64,000 nucleotides of DNA, taken from contig NZ_CP180191.1 of assembly GCF_047549485.1 (NCBI RefSeq), positions 3,410,001 to 3,474,000 of the forward strand, in the 5' to 3' direction. The notes under the pieces were generated by a model. That model saw only the letters and a list, made by a program, of their open reading frames with translations. It was not told the DNA's origin and made no database searches. This DNA comes from Piscinibacterium candidicorallinum. GTDB lineage: Bacteria > Pseudomonadota > Gammaproteobacteria > Burkholderiales > Burkholderiaceae_C. The translations under genes were made by a program, and so were the position numbers. This document shows, piece after piece, positions 1 through 9,382 of this stretch (its first letter is position 1; each line of letters opens with the position of its first letter).

Positions 1-72
1 TTAAGCGTCACTTTTCAATAATTCATTGAAAACATGCCACGCACTGCGCGAACAGTAGAGCGCGCGCCGACT

Positions 73-1293
73 TCACTGCGCCGTCGGCTTGGGCAGCAAC
101 ACCCACATGCGCCCCTGATCGGTACGCGTGGCGCGTGCCATCTGAAGCGCCTGCTGGCCAAAGCCCCAGAAATAGTCCGCACGCACCGCGCCCTTGATCG
201 AGCCGCCGGTGTCCGATCCAAACACAAGGCGGCGGTACATCACGTCCTTGTTGATCGGGCTGCGGAACTCGATCCAGACGGGCGCGCCCAGCGGGATCGA
301 GCGCGGATCGATGGCGATCGAGCGCATCGGCACCACGGGCGTCCCAGTGGCGCCCGGCGGACCGACGGTGACGTCGGTCACAGGCTCCCAGCGGAAGAAC
401 ACCACCTGCGCGTTGCTGTTGGACATCTGTTTCACACGCTCAGGCGGCGCGGTGCGCGCCCAGCGGCTGATTTCTTCCATCGAGCCGATGTTGGGCAGGC
501 CGTTGGCGCGGAACCATTGTGAGTAGGGCGTACGCGGATGGCCGTTGTGGTCGGCGTACGACAGGCGGATCGCCGACCCGTCGGGCAGCATCACCCGCCC
601 GGAACCCTGCACCTCGATCAGCAGCACATCCATCGGGTCATCGACCCAGACGATCTCGCGCCCGGACATCGACTGCTGGCCGCTGGGTGAATAGATCTCC
701 TCGCGGGTGAAGTAGGGCACGACCTTCTCGCCCACCTTGCGGCCGCGCGCGCCGGCATTGCCTTGGGTCACCACGACGAGATCGGAGGGCCGGTTGTAGA
801 GCGCATGCACGTAGGGGTTGCGCTTGATGCGCGAGCCGCGCAGCACGGGCTCGTAGTAGCCGGTGATCGTGCCGGTCGCTTTGCCATCGTCAGTCTCGAT
901 CCGGTAGGGCTGCAGCTCCATCAGCAGCGCACGCAGCCCCGCCTGATCGGTCGGTGCGAGCCGTGCCAGGCGCTCGCACAGCGGCGTCCACTGCGCCTGC
1001 TTGCGGTTGCGGAAGTACTGGCAGCTGAAGCGGAAGGTCTTGTGAACGTCGTCCAGCGGGTCGACCGAAAACTCGGTCAGCTCGCTGAAGTCCACAGGCA
1101 CGAGCCGCCCGACTTCGGTGTCGATGATCGGCACAGCGGGCTTGGGCGGCGCAGCCACCGGCGCCGGAGCGGGCGCCGCCACCGGCGCGGGCGGCGGTGG
1201 GGCCTTGGGCGGCGGCGCGGCGCAGGACGCCAGCAGCACACCCAGCGACACCCAGAGCACCGAAGTGCGACCAGAAGCAATCCACGTCTTCAT
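73..1293 (-). CDS. mltA: Membrane-bound lytic murein transglycosylase A
   Basis: Outer-membrane lipoprotein that cleaves peptidoglycan glycan strands with formation of 1,6-anhydromuramic acid. The 406-residue product begins with a lipoprotein signal (hydrophobic stretch then lipobox LASC, Cys24) and a Pro/Ala-rich tether. The MltA barrel follows (GTITGYYEPVL near residue 145) and the C-terminal 3D domain carries the diagnostic GSDTGGSIKGAVRADYFWG stretch. It is the last gene of a six-gene minus-strand run that starts with a Ser/Thr kinase at 9.4 kb. The upstream PP2C gene ends 55 nt away, so co-transcription is plausible. Family assignment is firm; a special link to T6SS is inferred from position only. 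Confidence 0.93.
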   Translation of the reverse strand: MKTWIASGRTSVLWVSLGVLLASCAAPPPKAPPPPAPVAAPAPAPVAAPPKPAVPIIDTEVGRLVPVDFSELTEFSVDPLDDVHKTFRFSCQYFRNRKQAQWTPLCERLARLAPTDQAGLRALLMELQPYRIETDDGKATGTITGYYEPVLRGSRIKRNPYVHALYNRPSDLVVVTQGNAGARGRKVGEKVVPYFTREEIYSPSGQQSMSGREIVWVDDPMDVLLIEVQGSGRVMLPDGSAIRLSYADHNGHPRTPYSQWFRANGLPNIGSMEEISRWARTAPPERVKQMSNSNAQVVFFRWEPVTDVTVGPPGATGTPVVPMRSIAIDPRSIPLGAPVWIEFRSPINKDVMYRRLVFGSDTGGSIKGAVRADYFWGFGQQALQMARATRTDQGRMWVLLPKPTAQ

Positions 1294-1348
1294 TCAAACC
1301 ACCTTGATGGGAAGTGCCGCGCCCGGCATTCAGGCAAGCGAGTGCGCC

Positions 1349-2194
1349 TCAAGCGCGGGAGCGCGGCAGGATCACGGTGCGCTGGCGGTCTTCATCGCCG
1401 CCGGGCGGCGCCCGCAGGATCACGGTGCTGTCTGCATCCACAAAACTCGCGGCCGCCTGCCGGCTGCGCGCCAGCAGCGCGGTGTAGTTGTCGTGACCCG
1501 GCTGGATGCTGCCCAGCAGCTGGCCCTCCAGCACGGCCAGCGTGCTGGCCACGGTGTTACCCGTCTGCACGCCTTCGCAGACCACCCGCTCGTCCAGCGC
1601 CTCCCAGAAGCCATCCGTGCACAGCAGCACACTCTCGCCACCGGTGATCGGCATGGCCAGTTCATACACATAGGGCTCCGGCGGCTCCTCCATGCCGAGG
1701 GAAGCAAACAGCACATTCCCGCCGCGCGGACGTTCACGACGATCGGCCGTCAGCATGCCAGCGTCAATCATCTGCTGCGCAATGCTGTGGTCGCGCGTAC
1801 GCAGCAGGATGCCGCCTGCGCCCAGCACGTAGCCCCTTGAGTCACCGACGTTGCCCAGCAGGATGCGACCGGTTGCGAGTTCGCACAGCGCAATCACCAG
1901 CGTGGCACGCATGTCCGGGTACTGCGGAAATTTCTGCTGCCCGCTGTGCACGACGCGGTGCGCGAGTTCGATCAGGCGCGCGACAGTCTCGGGCAGGAAG
2001 GCAGGCTCGTGTGCGTGCTGGTCCAGCACGGCACGCACCGCAAGCTCCGAAGCGATGTGACCGCCGCCATGCCCCCCGGCACCGTCAGACACGGCCAGGC
2101 ACAGGATGCCGCCGGCCACACGGTGGCCCTGGCAGTCCTCCTGATAGCTGCGGCCTCCCTGACCGCTGAGCGCCTGGATATCAAACTCGAGCAT
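1349..2194 (-). CDS. PP2C-family Ser/Thr protein phosphatase (PppA-like)
   Basis: Metal-dependent protein phosphatase of 281 residues, the usual length of a stand-alone bacterial PP2C catalytic domain. Metal-binding and core motifs are in order: RSYQEDC near the start, VSDGAGGHGGG, GNVGDSRGYVL, LCTDGFWEAL and, near the end, GHDNYTALLAR. It lies 21 nt downstream of the FHA gene and in the same run as a Ser/Thr kinase. By analogy with the PpkA-Fha-PppA threonine phosphorylation pathway of T6SS, it probably reverses the kinase's action on the FHA partner. The biochemical role is confident, the T6SS assignment is inferred from neighbours. Confidence 0.88.
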   Translation of the reverse strand: MLEFDIQALSGQGGRSYQEDCQGHRVAGGILCLAVSDGAGGHGGGHIASELAVRAVLDQHAHEPAFLPETVARLIELAHRVVHSGQQKFPQYPDMRATLVIALCELATGRILLGNVGDSRGYVLGAGGILLRTRDHSIAQQMIDAGMLTADRRERPRGGNVLFASLGMEEPPEPYVYELAMPITGGESVLLCTDGFWEALDERVVCEGVQTGNTVASTLAVLEGQLLGSIQPGHDNYTALLARSRQAAASFVDADSTVILRAPPGGDEDRQRTVILPRSRA

Positions 2195-2215
2195 GTCTGC
2201 CTTCTTGTTGTGCGG

Positions 2216-4222
2216 CTACTTCCGTGGTTCCTGCTTGCGCAGCAGGTCCACCTGTTCTTCATAGGCTTCGGTGAATGCACGGCCGAAGAGCTTGTGAAAA
2301 TCGTCGCCAGCCTCCTGGGCAATGTCGCGGTACATCTCCACGTAGAGATCCCAGAGCTTGGCCTTGCGCGCGGCAGGGATGAGCGAGTCGAGCATGCTCT
2401 TTTGCGTCAGGCGCTTTTCGAGCTCCTCGGGCGTGAAGCGGCCCAGCACGCCTTCAAGCGCCGCGCGCATGCCGGCCATCACACCCACCTGGTGCGAGCG
2501 CAGGTCGTTGTAGGAGTCGCGCATTGCCTCCACAGGCGGCATGAAGGCGCGGTTGGGCTTTTCGGCCAGCAGGAAGGGCATCGCGCTGGCCACGTCCGGC
2601 GAGAACTTCAGCGGGTTGTTCGCCCGCTCCATGATCACCGTGGCCTGCGCCTTCACTTCACGCTTGGACAGAGCGCGCGCAGCCAGCAGCTCGATGGTGC
2701 CCTGCGTGGTTTCGCGCAGCAGCTGCCCGATGCGGAACATCAGATCCTCGGTCAGCCCCTGGGAGACATCTACTGAACAATCCAGACCGCGCAGCAATGC
2801 GAGCAGCAGTGCGTCCTGGCCCACGGCCTGACTGCCGCTTGCGCCGCCCGCGCTCATGGCAGCGCGCGGTGCCGGCGCATGAGCCGGGGCGGGCGCCGGC
2901 ACGGGCGCCTGGGCAGAGGGATTGAGCTTGAATGAGCCCGTGGCCAGCATGTTCGGGGCCGGTGCTCGCGCTGCGGCCAGCACGTCGTCCATCGCCTGGC
3001 GGGACGCCGCATCCACTGCAGGTGCCGGGCCTGCCGCCTTGGGCAGGGCAAACAGCGAGTTCACTTCGGGCGTGTGGTTGGCGCTGGCCGGCCCCGCACC
3101 CTGCGGCACGGCCTGACCACCAAACATCGCCAACGGGTCCACGCTCGAAGACGGGGCTGCGCCTGCACCGCCTGCTGGAGCCGGCGCGCTGAGCACCGCG
3201 AGCGGATCCACCGTGCCGCCAGATCCGCCCAGACCGAACAGGGAGTCAATGGAGCTGGACGCATCGCCCGGCGTACCGATGTTCAGATCGCTCCCCAAGC
3301 TGCCCGCGCCGGACGGCGCGGGTGCCGCGGGCTTGGTGGCCGGCGGGCTGCCGAAGATGTCAAAGTCGTCCGGGATGCCCCCGGCAGGCAGTGCGCCGGC
3401 AGCCGGCTTGGGGGCGCCGGGTGAGCCGAAGCCGGCCAGCGGATCGGCAAAGGCCGCAGCCGCCGGTGCCGGCGCGCTGCTGCCGAGGCCGGCAAAGATG
3501 TCGAAGCCGCCGCTCGGTGCAGCCGCAGGCGCTGCGGGCGGTGGCACGAATGCCGGCGGTTGCGCGGGCGCGGCGGCTGGCCCGAGTGGGCGCGGAGCGA
3601 TCAGGCTGGCAAACGGATCAAATGAGTCGGACGCCGGCGGAATGGCGGCCGCCGGAACGGGTGCCGGCGCAGGCACCGGTACAGGCGCGGGCGCCATGAC
3701 CGGCGGCACGAAGGCGGGCGCAGCGGCGGGCGGCGGCGGCATGAATGCCGGCATGGAGGCTGGCGCCGGTGGAATGAACGCGGCCGGCGCCGGCGCTGGC
3801 ACTGGGACCGGGATCGGCACGGGGGCGGGCGGCACTGGTGGCCGTGGGGCTTGCGGCTTGGCTTGGCGCGGTGGCGCCATCCGGGTGCGCTCGTCCATGG
3901 GTACCTGCGCCCCCACCACTTCGACCTGCAAGGTGTAGGGGCCCATGACGAGCGTGTCGCCGTGGCGCAGCGGCGCGGAGCGCCCCGGGCCCATGGGCTC
4001 GCCATTCAGGGTGCTGGGGTTCGAGCCCTGTTCCGCAAACACGAACTGACCGGCCGAGAATGCGATCGTGGCCTGCTGGCGCGAGATGGTCCGGCCTTCA
4101 TCAGGCAGCACGAGCGTGACTCCGGGATTGCGGCCGATGGTGCCGCCCTGAGGGCCGAAGGTGGCCGTCATGGGCGACGGAGGTGGCCCGCCGTCTATCG
4201 CAATGACCCGCAATGTCAGCAT
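2216..4222 (-). CDS. tagH: FHA-domain protein with T6SS TagH-type C-terminal domain
   Basis: 668-residue scaffold with three parts. Residues 1-110 form a forkhead-associated phosphothreonine-binding domain (TIGRNP, then RTISRQQA, then STLNGEPMG). Residues about 115-460 are an extremely Ala/Pro-rich, probably disordered linker. Residues about 470-668 are a helical domain typical of TagH/VasC-type T6SS FHA proteins (LLLALLRGLDCSVD, then NPLKFSPDVASAMPFLL, then FGRAFTEAYEEQVDLLRKQ). FHA proteins of this class are kinase substrates that switch T6SS assembly. The gene sits between an LpoA-like lipoprotein gene and the phosphatase gene. The linker's low complexity produces long false antisense ORFs. 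Confidence 0.88.
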   Translation of the reverse strand: MLTLRVIAIDGGPPPSPMTATFGPQGGTIGRNPGVTLVLPDEGRTISRQQATIAFSAGQFVFAEQGSNPSTLNGEPMGPGRSAPLRHGDTLVMGPYTLQVEVVGAQVPMDERTRMAPPRQAKPQAPRPPVPPAPVPIPVPVPAPAPAAFIPPAPASMPAFMPPPPAAAPAFVPPVMAPAPVPVPAPAPVPAAAIPPASDSFDPFASLIAPRPLGPAAAPAQPPAFVPPPAAPAAAPSGGFDIFAGLGSSAPAPAAAAFADPLAGFGSPGAPKPAAGALPAGGIPDDFDIFGSPPATKPAAPAPSGAGSLGSDLNIGTPGDASSSIDSLFGLGGSGGTVDPLAVLSAPAPAGGAGAAPSSSVDPLAMFGGQAVPQGAGPASANHTPEVNSLFALPKAAGPAPAVDAASRQAMDDVLAAARAPAPNMLATGSFKLNPSAQAPVPAPAPAHAPAPRAAMSAGGASGSQAVGQDALLLALLRGLDCSVDVSQGLTEDLMFRIGQLLRETTQGTIELLAARALSKREVKAQATVIMERANNPLKFSPDVASAMPFLLAEKPNRAFMPPVEAMRDSYNDLRSHQVGVMAGMRAALEGVLGRFTPEELEKRLTQKSMLDSLIPAARKAKLWDLYVEMYRDIAQEAGDDFHKLFGRAFTEAYEEQVDLLRKQEPRK

Positions 4223-4338
4223 CTCTACTCCTTGGCTCGCGCGGTGTGCACTGCATCGCGCATTCGCCTGAACATGGCACTCAATGACGTACTAACTTAC
4301 CGCGGCCCCTGCCCCGCGGGGAACCCGCGATTTCGCGC

Positions 4339-6453
4339 TTAGCGTGGCGGCGTCGCGCTTGTGGCGACACTGCGGACTGCCGCCTTGTCTGCAGCCTTCT
4401 CGCCGGGCTTGTCCGACACCTTCTCGACGCCCTTGTCTGCCTGCTTCTCCGCACTCTTCTCAGGTGTCAGTTCCTGCGCCACGGCCCGCAACTGCTGCAG
4501 CCGGGTCAGCGTGAGCTCGCGCTCGATCCGGCCGGAACGCAACATGATGCTTCTGCCGGTCGCCCCGACAAGAAGCGTCTGACCAGCCCCGGCGCGATCG
4601 CCAGCAGCCAGAGCATGCGCCACGGTGGCGGCATCCTTGCCCAGCGCGAACAGCCGCAGCTCCAGCAGGTCGCGCGACCCCGAGCCGGCAATGTCAGTCG
4701 CTGCGTCAATCATGTAGGGCAGTTCGAGCACCTGCGTGCGCCCCGCTGAGGTGTCATCACGCAACTCGAAGAGGGAGGACGTGCCATACAACGGGACGTC
4801 GGCTGGCAGGCTGCGGATGATGTCCATGGCGAGCTCGGCTCCTGTTGCCAGCACGACCGCTCGCGGCCCACGCGCTGTGCCGCCGCCGTTCAGCCACGCG
4901 CTCACGCCAGCGCTGCCTTCGGCCACGCTCGGGCGAGCATTTGCGCCCAGCTCGACCGTCCATTGATCCAGGAACGCAGCGCCCACGCGCTGGTCGAGCG
5001 GCCGCTTGCCCTGCACGAGCAGCACGTCCTTCACTTGCTTGACTGACAGCAGCCGCGCGATCTGCCGCCCCTCTTCGGCCAGCGAGAGGCCGAACTGGAC
5101 AAGGTTCACCACGCTGGCCTGCTCTTCGAACACATTGAGCGCCACGGTTGGCACAGGCAGAAGATCAAGCTCTGAAAAAGCGGCCATTTCGCGGCGCGTC
5201 AGTGGGCCGATCACGGCGCGCGCACCGCTGCGCACCGCGCGCTGGTAGGCCCCGATTGCGCCATTGGCGGAACCGTCGGTGGGGTAGACGCGGATCGGCA
5301 GAGCCGCTGGGCCTGGTGCCGCCTGACGCGCCCCGGCCAGCACGCTCTTGGCCAGCACACCGAAATCCGACGAGTTCAGGGGCAGCACCGCCGCCACATG
5401 CGCCACCCCTGCGGCAGGCTCAGCGCGGCGCAGCAGTTTGCTGTCGAGCACGACCACGCGTGGATACTGCCTGGCCCACGCGTCAAGTGCCGCAGTCTGG
5501 CGGGCAAGTGGCGGCTCGATCTGCCAAGCCAGTGCGAGATCCACCCAGGCACGCCCATCCTCCGGCCCACTCGCGAGCAATGGATGACTGCGCAGAGCGC
5601 GCAGCTCTGCGGCGGGCACCCGCTCCAGCGCCTGCCAGAGTCGGGCCTGATTGGCTTGCGCGTCCACCCAGGGTTCGATCAGGCTGATCAACTGGGTACG
5701 AACCCACACCCGCTGAGCCAATGACTCGCGTACGACGGCAGGGGCAGCCTGCGATGGCGCAGGGGCGGTACCGGCAGCAGAGCCAGCGCCTATCGCAGGT
5801 AGCGGCGCGCCGGGCGCAGCGGACGCGGCCTGGGCGCCCCCTGCTGAAGCCGGCAACGCAGGCCGAGCCGCAGGGCGCGGCGCAGCCTGGGCCATGCAAC
5901 GCGGAGGCCTGCATCGAGCGCGCGTGAAACTGACCGCCTCAGGCCATGCCTGCAGATCGAGATCGCCCAACCGATCAAGCGCTTCGGCCAGCGTGCGCAG
6001 ATAGGGTTCGCGCGCAATTTCATTTACTTGCGCCGGGTCGATCGACCTGAGCAGTCCGTATGCGGCCAGCGCTTCGCCGCGCTGCAGGCGCAGCTGTGCG
6101 TCGAGAACAAGGCCCAGCCCGCCGCTGGCCGCTCGCAGACCCTCTTCAGCGGCTTGCGCCTGCTGTGGAGCGTCGGCGCTGAGAAAGCCCTGCGCAGCCT
6201 CGAACAGCAGCGCCTGCCGGTCAGCGCCGGCGGCGGAGCGCGCAAGCAGTGCACGCAACTCGGCCGCTTCGCGCGGACGTCCGAGTTCGTCGAGGTGTTC
6301 AGCCCGACCGAGTGAGGGGGGCTTGGGTGCAACCGGTGCGGGCGCGGGCGCAGGCGGCGCAACCGGAGCGGGCGGCGTGGCGCAGCCTGCCATGAGCGCG
6401 ACCACGATCGCACTGCCAAGGCAGAGCCTGATGCGACCGGCGCGCGGGGCCAT
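4339..6453 (-). CDS. LpoA/LppC-like periplasmic-binding-fold lipoprotein
   Basis: 704-residue predicted outer-membrane lipoprotein (lipobox LMAGC, Cys24, followed by a Pro/Ala tether). Residues about 50-300 are helical and TPR-like. Residues about 370-620 have a type-I periplasmic-binding fold, including VAAVLPLNSSDFGVLAKSVL and GARAVIGPLTRREM. The C-terminal 60 residues are a Lys/Glu/Asp-rich repetitive tail. This is the architecture of LppC/LpoA (COG3107), the activator of penicillin-binding protein 1a. It is placed inside a T6SS regulatory run, upstream of tagH. Whether it activates a PBP or is a T6SS-dedicated paralogue cannot be told from sequence. Confidence 0.75.
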   Translation of the reverse strand: MAPRAGRIRLCLGSAIVVALMAGCATPPAPVAPPAPAPAPVAPKPPSLGRAEHLDELGRPREAAELRALLARSAAGADRQALLFEAAQGFLSADAPQQAQAAEEGLRAASGGLGLVLDAQLRLQRGEALAAYGLLRSIDPAQVNEIAREPYLRTLAEALDRLGDLDLQAWPEAVSFTRARCRPPRCMAQAAPRPAARPALPASAGGAQAASAAPGAPLPAIGAGSAAGTAPAPSQAAPAVVRESLAQRVWVRTQLISLIEPWVDAQANQARLWQALERVPAAELRALRSHPLLASGPEDGRAWVDLALAWQIEPPLARQTAALDAWARQYPRVVVLDSKLLRRAEPAAGVAHVAAVLPLNSSDFGVLAKSVLAGARQAAPGPAALPIRVYPTDGSANGAIGAYQRAVRSGARAVIGPLTRREMAAFSELDLLPVPTVALNVFEEQASVVNLVQFGLSLAEEGRQIARLLSVKQVKDVLLVQGKRPLDQRVGAAFLDQWTVELGANARPSVAEGSAGVSAWLNGGGTARGPRAVVLATGAELAMDIIRSLPADVPLYGTSSLFELRDDTSAGRTQVLELPYMIDAATDIAGSGSRDLLELRLFALGKDAATVAHALAAGDRAGAGQTLLVGATGRSIMLRSGRIERELTLTRLQQLRAVAQELTPEKSAEKQADKGVEKVSDKPGEKAADKAAVRSVATSATPPR

Positions 6454-6525
6454 GGGTCTGAGTGTTGTCGAAGAAATGGGACAAGCGGCGCGGCCTCATG
6501 CTCACGCGGACCGCGCCTGCCAGTC

Positions 6526-7032
6526 TCAACGCTTCACTGCAGCCTTGGCCGCCTTGAACTCGGGCCCCCAGATTGGGTGCCCCTGCTCGGCCGGGGTGAG
6601 GTCAAAACTGGTATCCAGCGTGAGTGCCCGCTCGAACGCCGCGCGGCAGGGTGCCCGCTGGCCTTGAGCGCAGTTGCTGAACGCCATGTACTTCAATGCA
6701 CGCACCTGAATGTCGACATCGGCACGTTGCAGATCCGCTGCGCCGTTCAAGCGCGAAAGCGCGCCGCGGAAGTCGCCACGGTCATAGGCCGCGACGGCTT
6801 CATCAACAACCTTGGTCAGCGCGGCTCGACGCTCCTGCTCGGGCGAGGGCGGCGGGGGCACGGGGGTCGGCGCCGGGGCTGCAGGCGCCGGCACGGGAGC
6901 AGGCATCGGTGCCGGGGCAGGCTTGGGTGCAGGCGGGCTGCTCGCGCAGGCACTGAGCAACGCGGCTAGCGCGGCGGCGAGCACCAGGCCGGAGGATCGG
7001 CGAAGAGAACGGGACTGACGGGCAGAGGGCAT
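6526..7032 (-). CDS. TssQ-like T6SS-associated lipoprotein
   Basis: 168-residue lipoprotein. The ATG at 7032 was chosen because GGAG lies 6 nt upstream and the longer in-frame reading would overlap the kinase gene. The signal ends with lipobox LSAC (Cys29). A short Pro/Ala tether follows and then a helical TPR-like domain (about residues 80-168: AVAAYDRGDFRGALSRL, ALKYMAFSNCAQGQRAPC, RAAFERALTLDTSFDLTPAEQGHPIWGPEF). The layout matches the TssQ family of short T6SS-associated lipoproteins described in Burkholderiales. It lies 43 nt downstream of the Ser/Thr kinase. The lipoprotein call is strong; the TssQ name rests on length, architecture and context. Confidence 0.65.
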   Translation of the reverse strand: MPSARQSRSLRRSSGLVLAAALAALLSACASSPPAPKPAPAPMPAPVPAPAAPAPTPVPPPPSPEQERRAALTKVVDEAVAAYDRGDFRGALSRLNGAADLQRADVDIQVRALKYMAFSNCAQGQRAPCRAAFERALTLDTSFDLTPAEQGHPIWGPEFKAAKAAVKR

Positions 7033-7075
7033 GGCGGGCTCCGGCATGACGTGGATTCGAATCGTGGGCAGGACG

Positions 7076-9382
7076 CTAGAAATTGACTGAGGGCACCGTG
7101 CCGCTTCGCCCGCCGACCACATCGAACTGGCGGACGACGACCTGATCGGGCTTGGCCGGGTTGCTGAAGCGGGCTTCGTACTTGCCGACCGGCAGGCGCG
7201 GGTTGTCGTCCGGACCCGGCACGACAAGCTCGCGCTTGAAGCCGTCCGGGCCGGTGATCACGACATTGGCCCAGGGCTTTGCCAGCAGCTTGGCGCGCCC
7301 GGTGGACTTCAGCTCGTCGAGCACCTTCTGTGCTTCGGCGCGCAACGCCCCGTCCGGGTACTTCTTAAGGAAAGCTTCGACCTGCGCGATGTTGGTCTTG
7401 TTGGTCTTGTCCCAGTCCAGCTTTTCGGCCTGCGGATCCGACTGAGGTGCAGGCGTTGGCGCAGGTGCAGGCGCGGGCTGCGGGTCGGCAGTCGGCGTCT
7501 GCTGTGGCTGCGCCGGGGGCTCGGTCGGAGCCGGTGCAGGCGCCGGTGCAGGTGTCGGCGAGGGAACGGACGCCACCTGTTGCTCAGGCGTCAGCACCGG
7601 CGCTGGAGCCGGTTTGGAACTCGTGGCCATCCAGGCGCCACCTGCGACCAGCCCGATCACCACGACCGCGCCGGCAGCGATCATGCCGCCCTTGCCGTCG
7701 CTCTTCTTGGCTGAGTGAGGCGAGGCTGCGGCCGCCGCCTTGGGCTTGTCCGCCGGCTTTTCCGTCGCGGGTGCGTGAGGTTTGTCGGCTGGCTTGTCGG
7801 CAGGCTTCGCAGTTGCCTTCTCGGCTGCTTCAAGAATGGCCTTTTCGCGAGCCTGTATCTCCTGCAGCTTCTTGATCGCGCTTTGCTGGGCGACCGGCAT
7901 CGGCTCCGGTGTGGCCGGCTTGACGACAGGTGCCGGCGCGGGAGCGGGCGGTACTGGTTTGGGCGCAGGGGCCGGCGGCATCGGCGCCGTGGCTGCGGGG
8001 GCAGGCGCAGGGCTGAGGGCAGCAGGCGTTGGTGCTGGCGCGGCCGCAGCGGGGGGGGTCGTGGCCGCAGCGGCAAACTGGGCGGACTGAGACGGAGACA
8101 GCACGCGCGTCAGATCCGGGTCGAATGCCGGTTGCGGCGCAGCCGGACTGGGCGCGGCTGGCGTTGGCGCGAGTGCGGCGGGGCTCTGCGCAGGCACACC
8201 GGCGGCGGCCTTGGCCGCAGCCGCAGAGGCTGCCGCTGCGGCGCCGCTCAGGCTCATCGGGTTGGACACGATGATGGTCTGATCGGCCTCGAACACGGGC
8301 GGCGGCGCGGCCGGCGCGGGTGCAGGCGCCCCACCCAGGGCCGCTTCGAACTCGGCTGAGGGAATCGCGAACGACTCGGTAGGCGGCGCCGGCGGCTTCG
8401 CACCGGTGACGGGGAATACGGTTGGGCCGAATCCGGAACGCGGGAACTGCGTCTCAGCAGACGGAGCCGCCACCGGCTTGATTGTCTGAATGCCAAGCAG
8501 ATGGCGGAACGCCGCCATCGACTGTGGGCGATCCTCCGGCTTCACGGCCAGACCGGCATCGATGGCCGCAAGGAATTCCTTGGAGAAGCGTGCGTAGGCC
8601 GGGTCGGTCGCCAGCGGCGTCATCGGGTCCTTGAGCAGGCGCGTGACCGACGCCGCCGGCGGCTTGCCAGTGACGCAGTAATAGAGCACTGCGCACAGGG
8701 CATAGATGTCGGTCCAGGGGCCCTGCTTCATGCCGGCGTCGTCGGCGTACTGCTCGACCGGCGCGAAGCCCGGCTTCAGAATCACCGTGAGCGCCTGCGT
8801 CATGTCGCTGATCACGCGGCGCGCTGCGCCGAAGTCCAGCAGCACCGGGGCGCCGGTACGCAGGATCATGATGTTGTCGGGCGCAATGTCGCGGTGGAAG
8901 ATGTTCTGGTTGTGCAGGTTCTCCAGCGCATCGAGCAGCGGAACCAGCATGGAGCGCAGCCAGGGCTCGTCAATGGCCTCGGGCTCGCTCTTGAGGATCT
9001 GCCGCAGGTTCACGCCCTCGTAGTAGGGCATGACCATGTACGCAGTGCCGTTGGCTTCCCAGAAGCGGTAGACCTTCACCAGCGCGCCGTGATCGAACTG
9101 GGCGAGAAGACGCGCCTCGTTGATGAAGCTGCGCATGCCGGCTTCAAAGGTTTCCTTGTGGCGTTCGCTCTTGACGACCACCTTGGAGACCGAGTTGCGA
9201 GTCGCTAGCGCGCCGGGCAGATACTCCTTGAGCGCCACGGTGCGGTGCAGGGAGGTGTCGAAGCACAGGTACACCGTGCCGAAACCGCCTTCCCCGATGA
9301 CGCTCTTGATCTCGAATTCGCTGATTCGGGTGCCTGCGGGCAGCACGTGGTGCCCCTCTCCCGCGCCGTGCTCTGTACTCAC
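7076..9382 (-). CDS. Membrane-anchored Ser/Thr protein kinase (PpkA-like)
   Basis: 768-residue Hanks-type kinase. A GTG start at 9382 is preferred (AGAGG 7 nt upstream), because the longer open frame starts in sequence without kinase similarity. The catalytic domain covers residues about 20-290: glycine loop IGEGGFGTVY, VALKEY lysine, catalytic HRDIAPDN, metal-binding LLDFGAAR. A long Ala/Pro-rich region follows, then a transmembrane helix near residues 564-584 and an extracytoplasmic C-terminal domain ending in a PEGA-like beta segment (KPWANVVITGPDGFKREL). It heads the kinase-FHA-phosphatase run and is the likely T6SS threonine kinase. The usual HRDLKPEN lysine is alanine here. Confidence 0.88.
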   Translation of the reverse strand: MSTEHGAGEGHHVLPAGTRISEFEIKSVIGEGGFGTVYLCFDTSLHRTVALKEYLPGALATRNSVSKVVVKSERHKETFEAGMRSFINEARLLAQFDHGALVKVYRFWEANGTAYMVMPYYEGVNLRQILKSEPEAIDEPWLRSMLVPLLDALENLHNQNIFHRDIAPDNIMILRTGAPVLLDFGAARRVISDMTQALTVILKPGFAPVEQYADDAGMKQGPWTDIYALCAVLYYCVTGKPPAASVTRLLKDPMTPLATDPAYARFSKEFLAAIDAGLAVKPEDRPQSMAAFRHLLGIQTIKPVAAPSAETQFPRSGFGPTVFPVTGAKPPAPPTESFAIPSAEFEAALGGAPAPAPAAPPPVFEADQTIIVSNPMSLSGAAAAASAAAAKAAAGVPAQSPAALAPTPAAPSPAAPQPAFDPDLTRVLSPSQSAQFAAAATTPPAAAAPAPTPAALSPAPAPAATAPMPPAPAPKPVPPAPAPAPVVKPATPEPMPVAQQSAIKKLQEIQAREKAILEAAEKATAKPADKPADKPHAPATEKPADKPKAAAAASPHSAKKSDGKGGMIAAGAVVVIGLVAGGAWMATSSKPAPAPVLTPEQQVASVPSPTPAPAPAPAPTEPPAQPQQTPTADPQPAPAPAPTPAPQSDPQAEKLDWDKTNKTNIAQVEAFLKKYPDGALRAEAQKVLDELKSTGRAKLLAKPWANVVITGPDGFKRELVVPGPDDNPRLPVGKYEARFSNPAKPDQVVVRQFDVVGGRSGTVPSVNF

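Noticed and set aside
3213..3938. Gly/Ala-rich 241-codon plus-strand frame
   Set aside because: Antisense of the Pro/Ala linker of the FHA protein.
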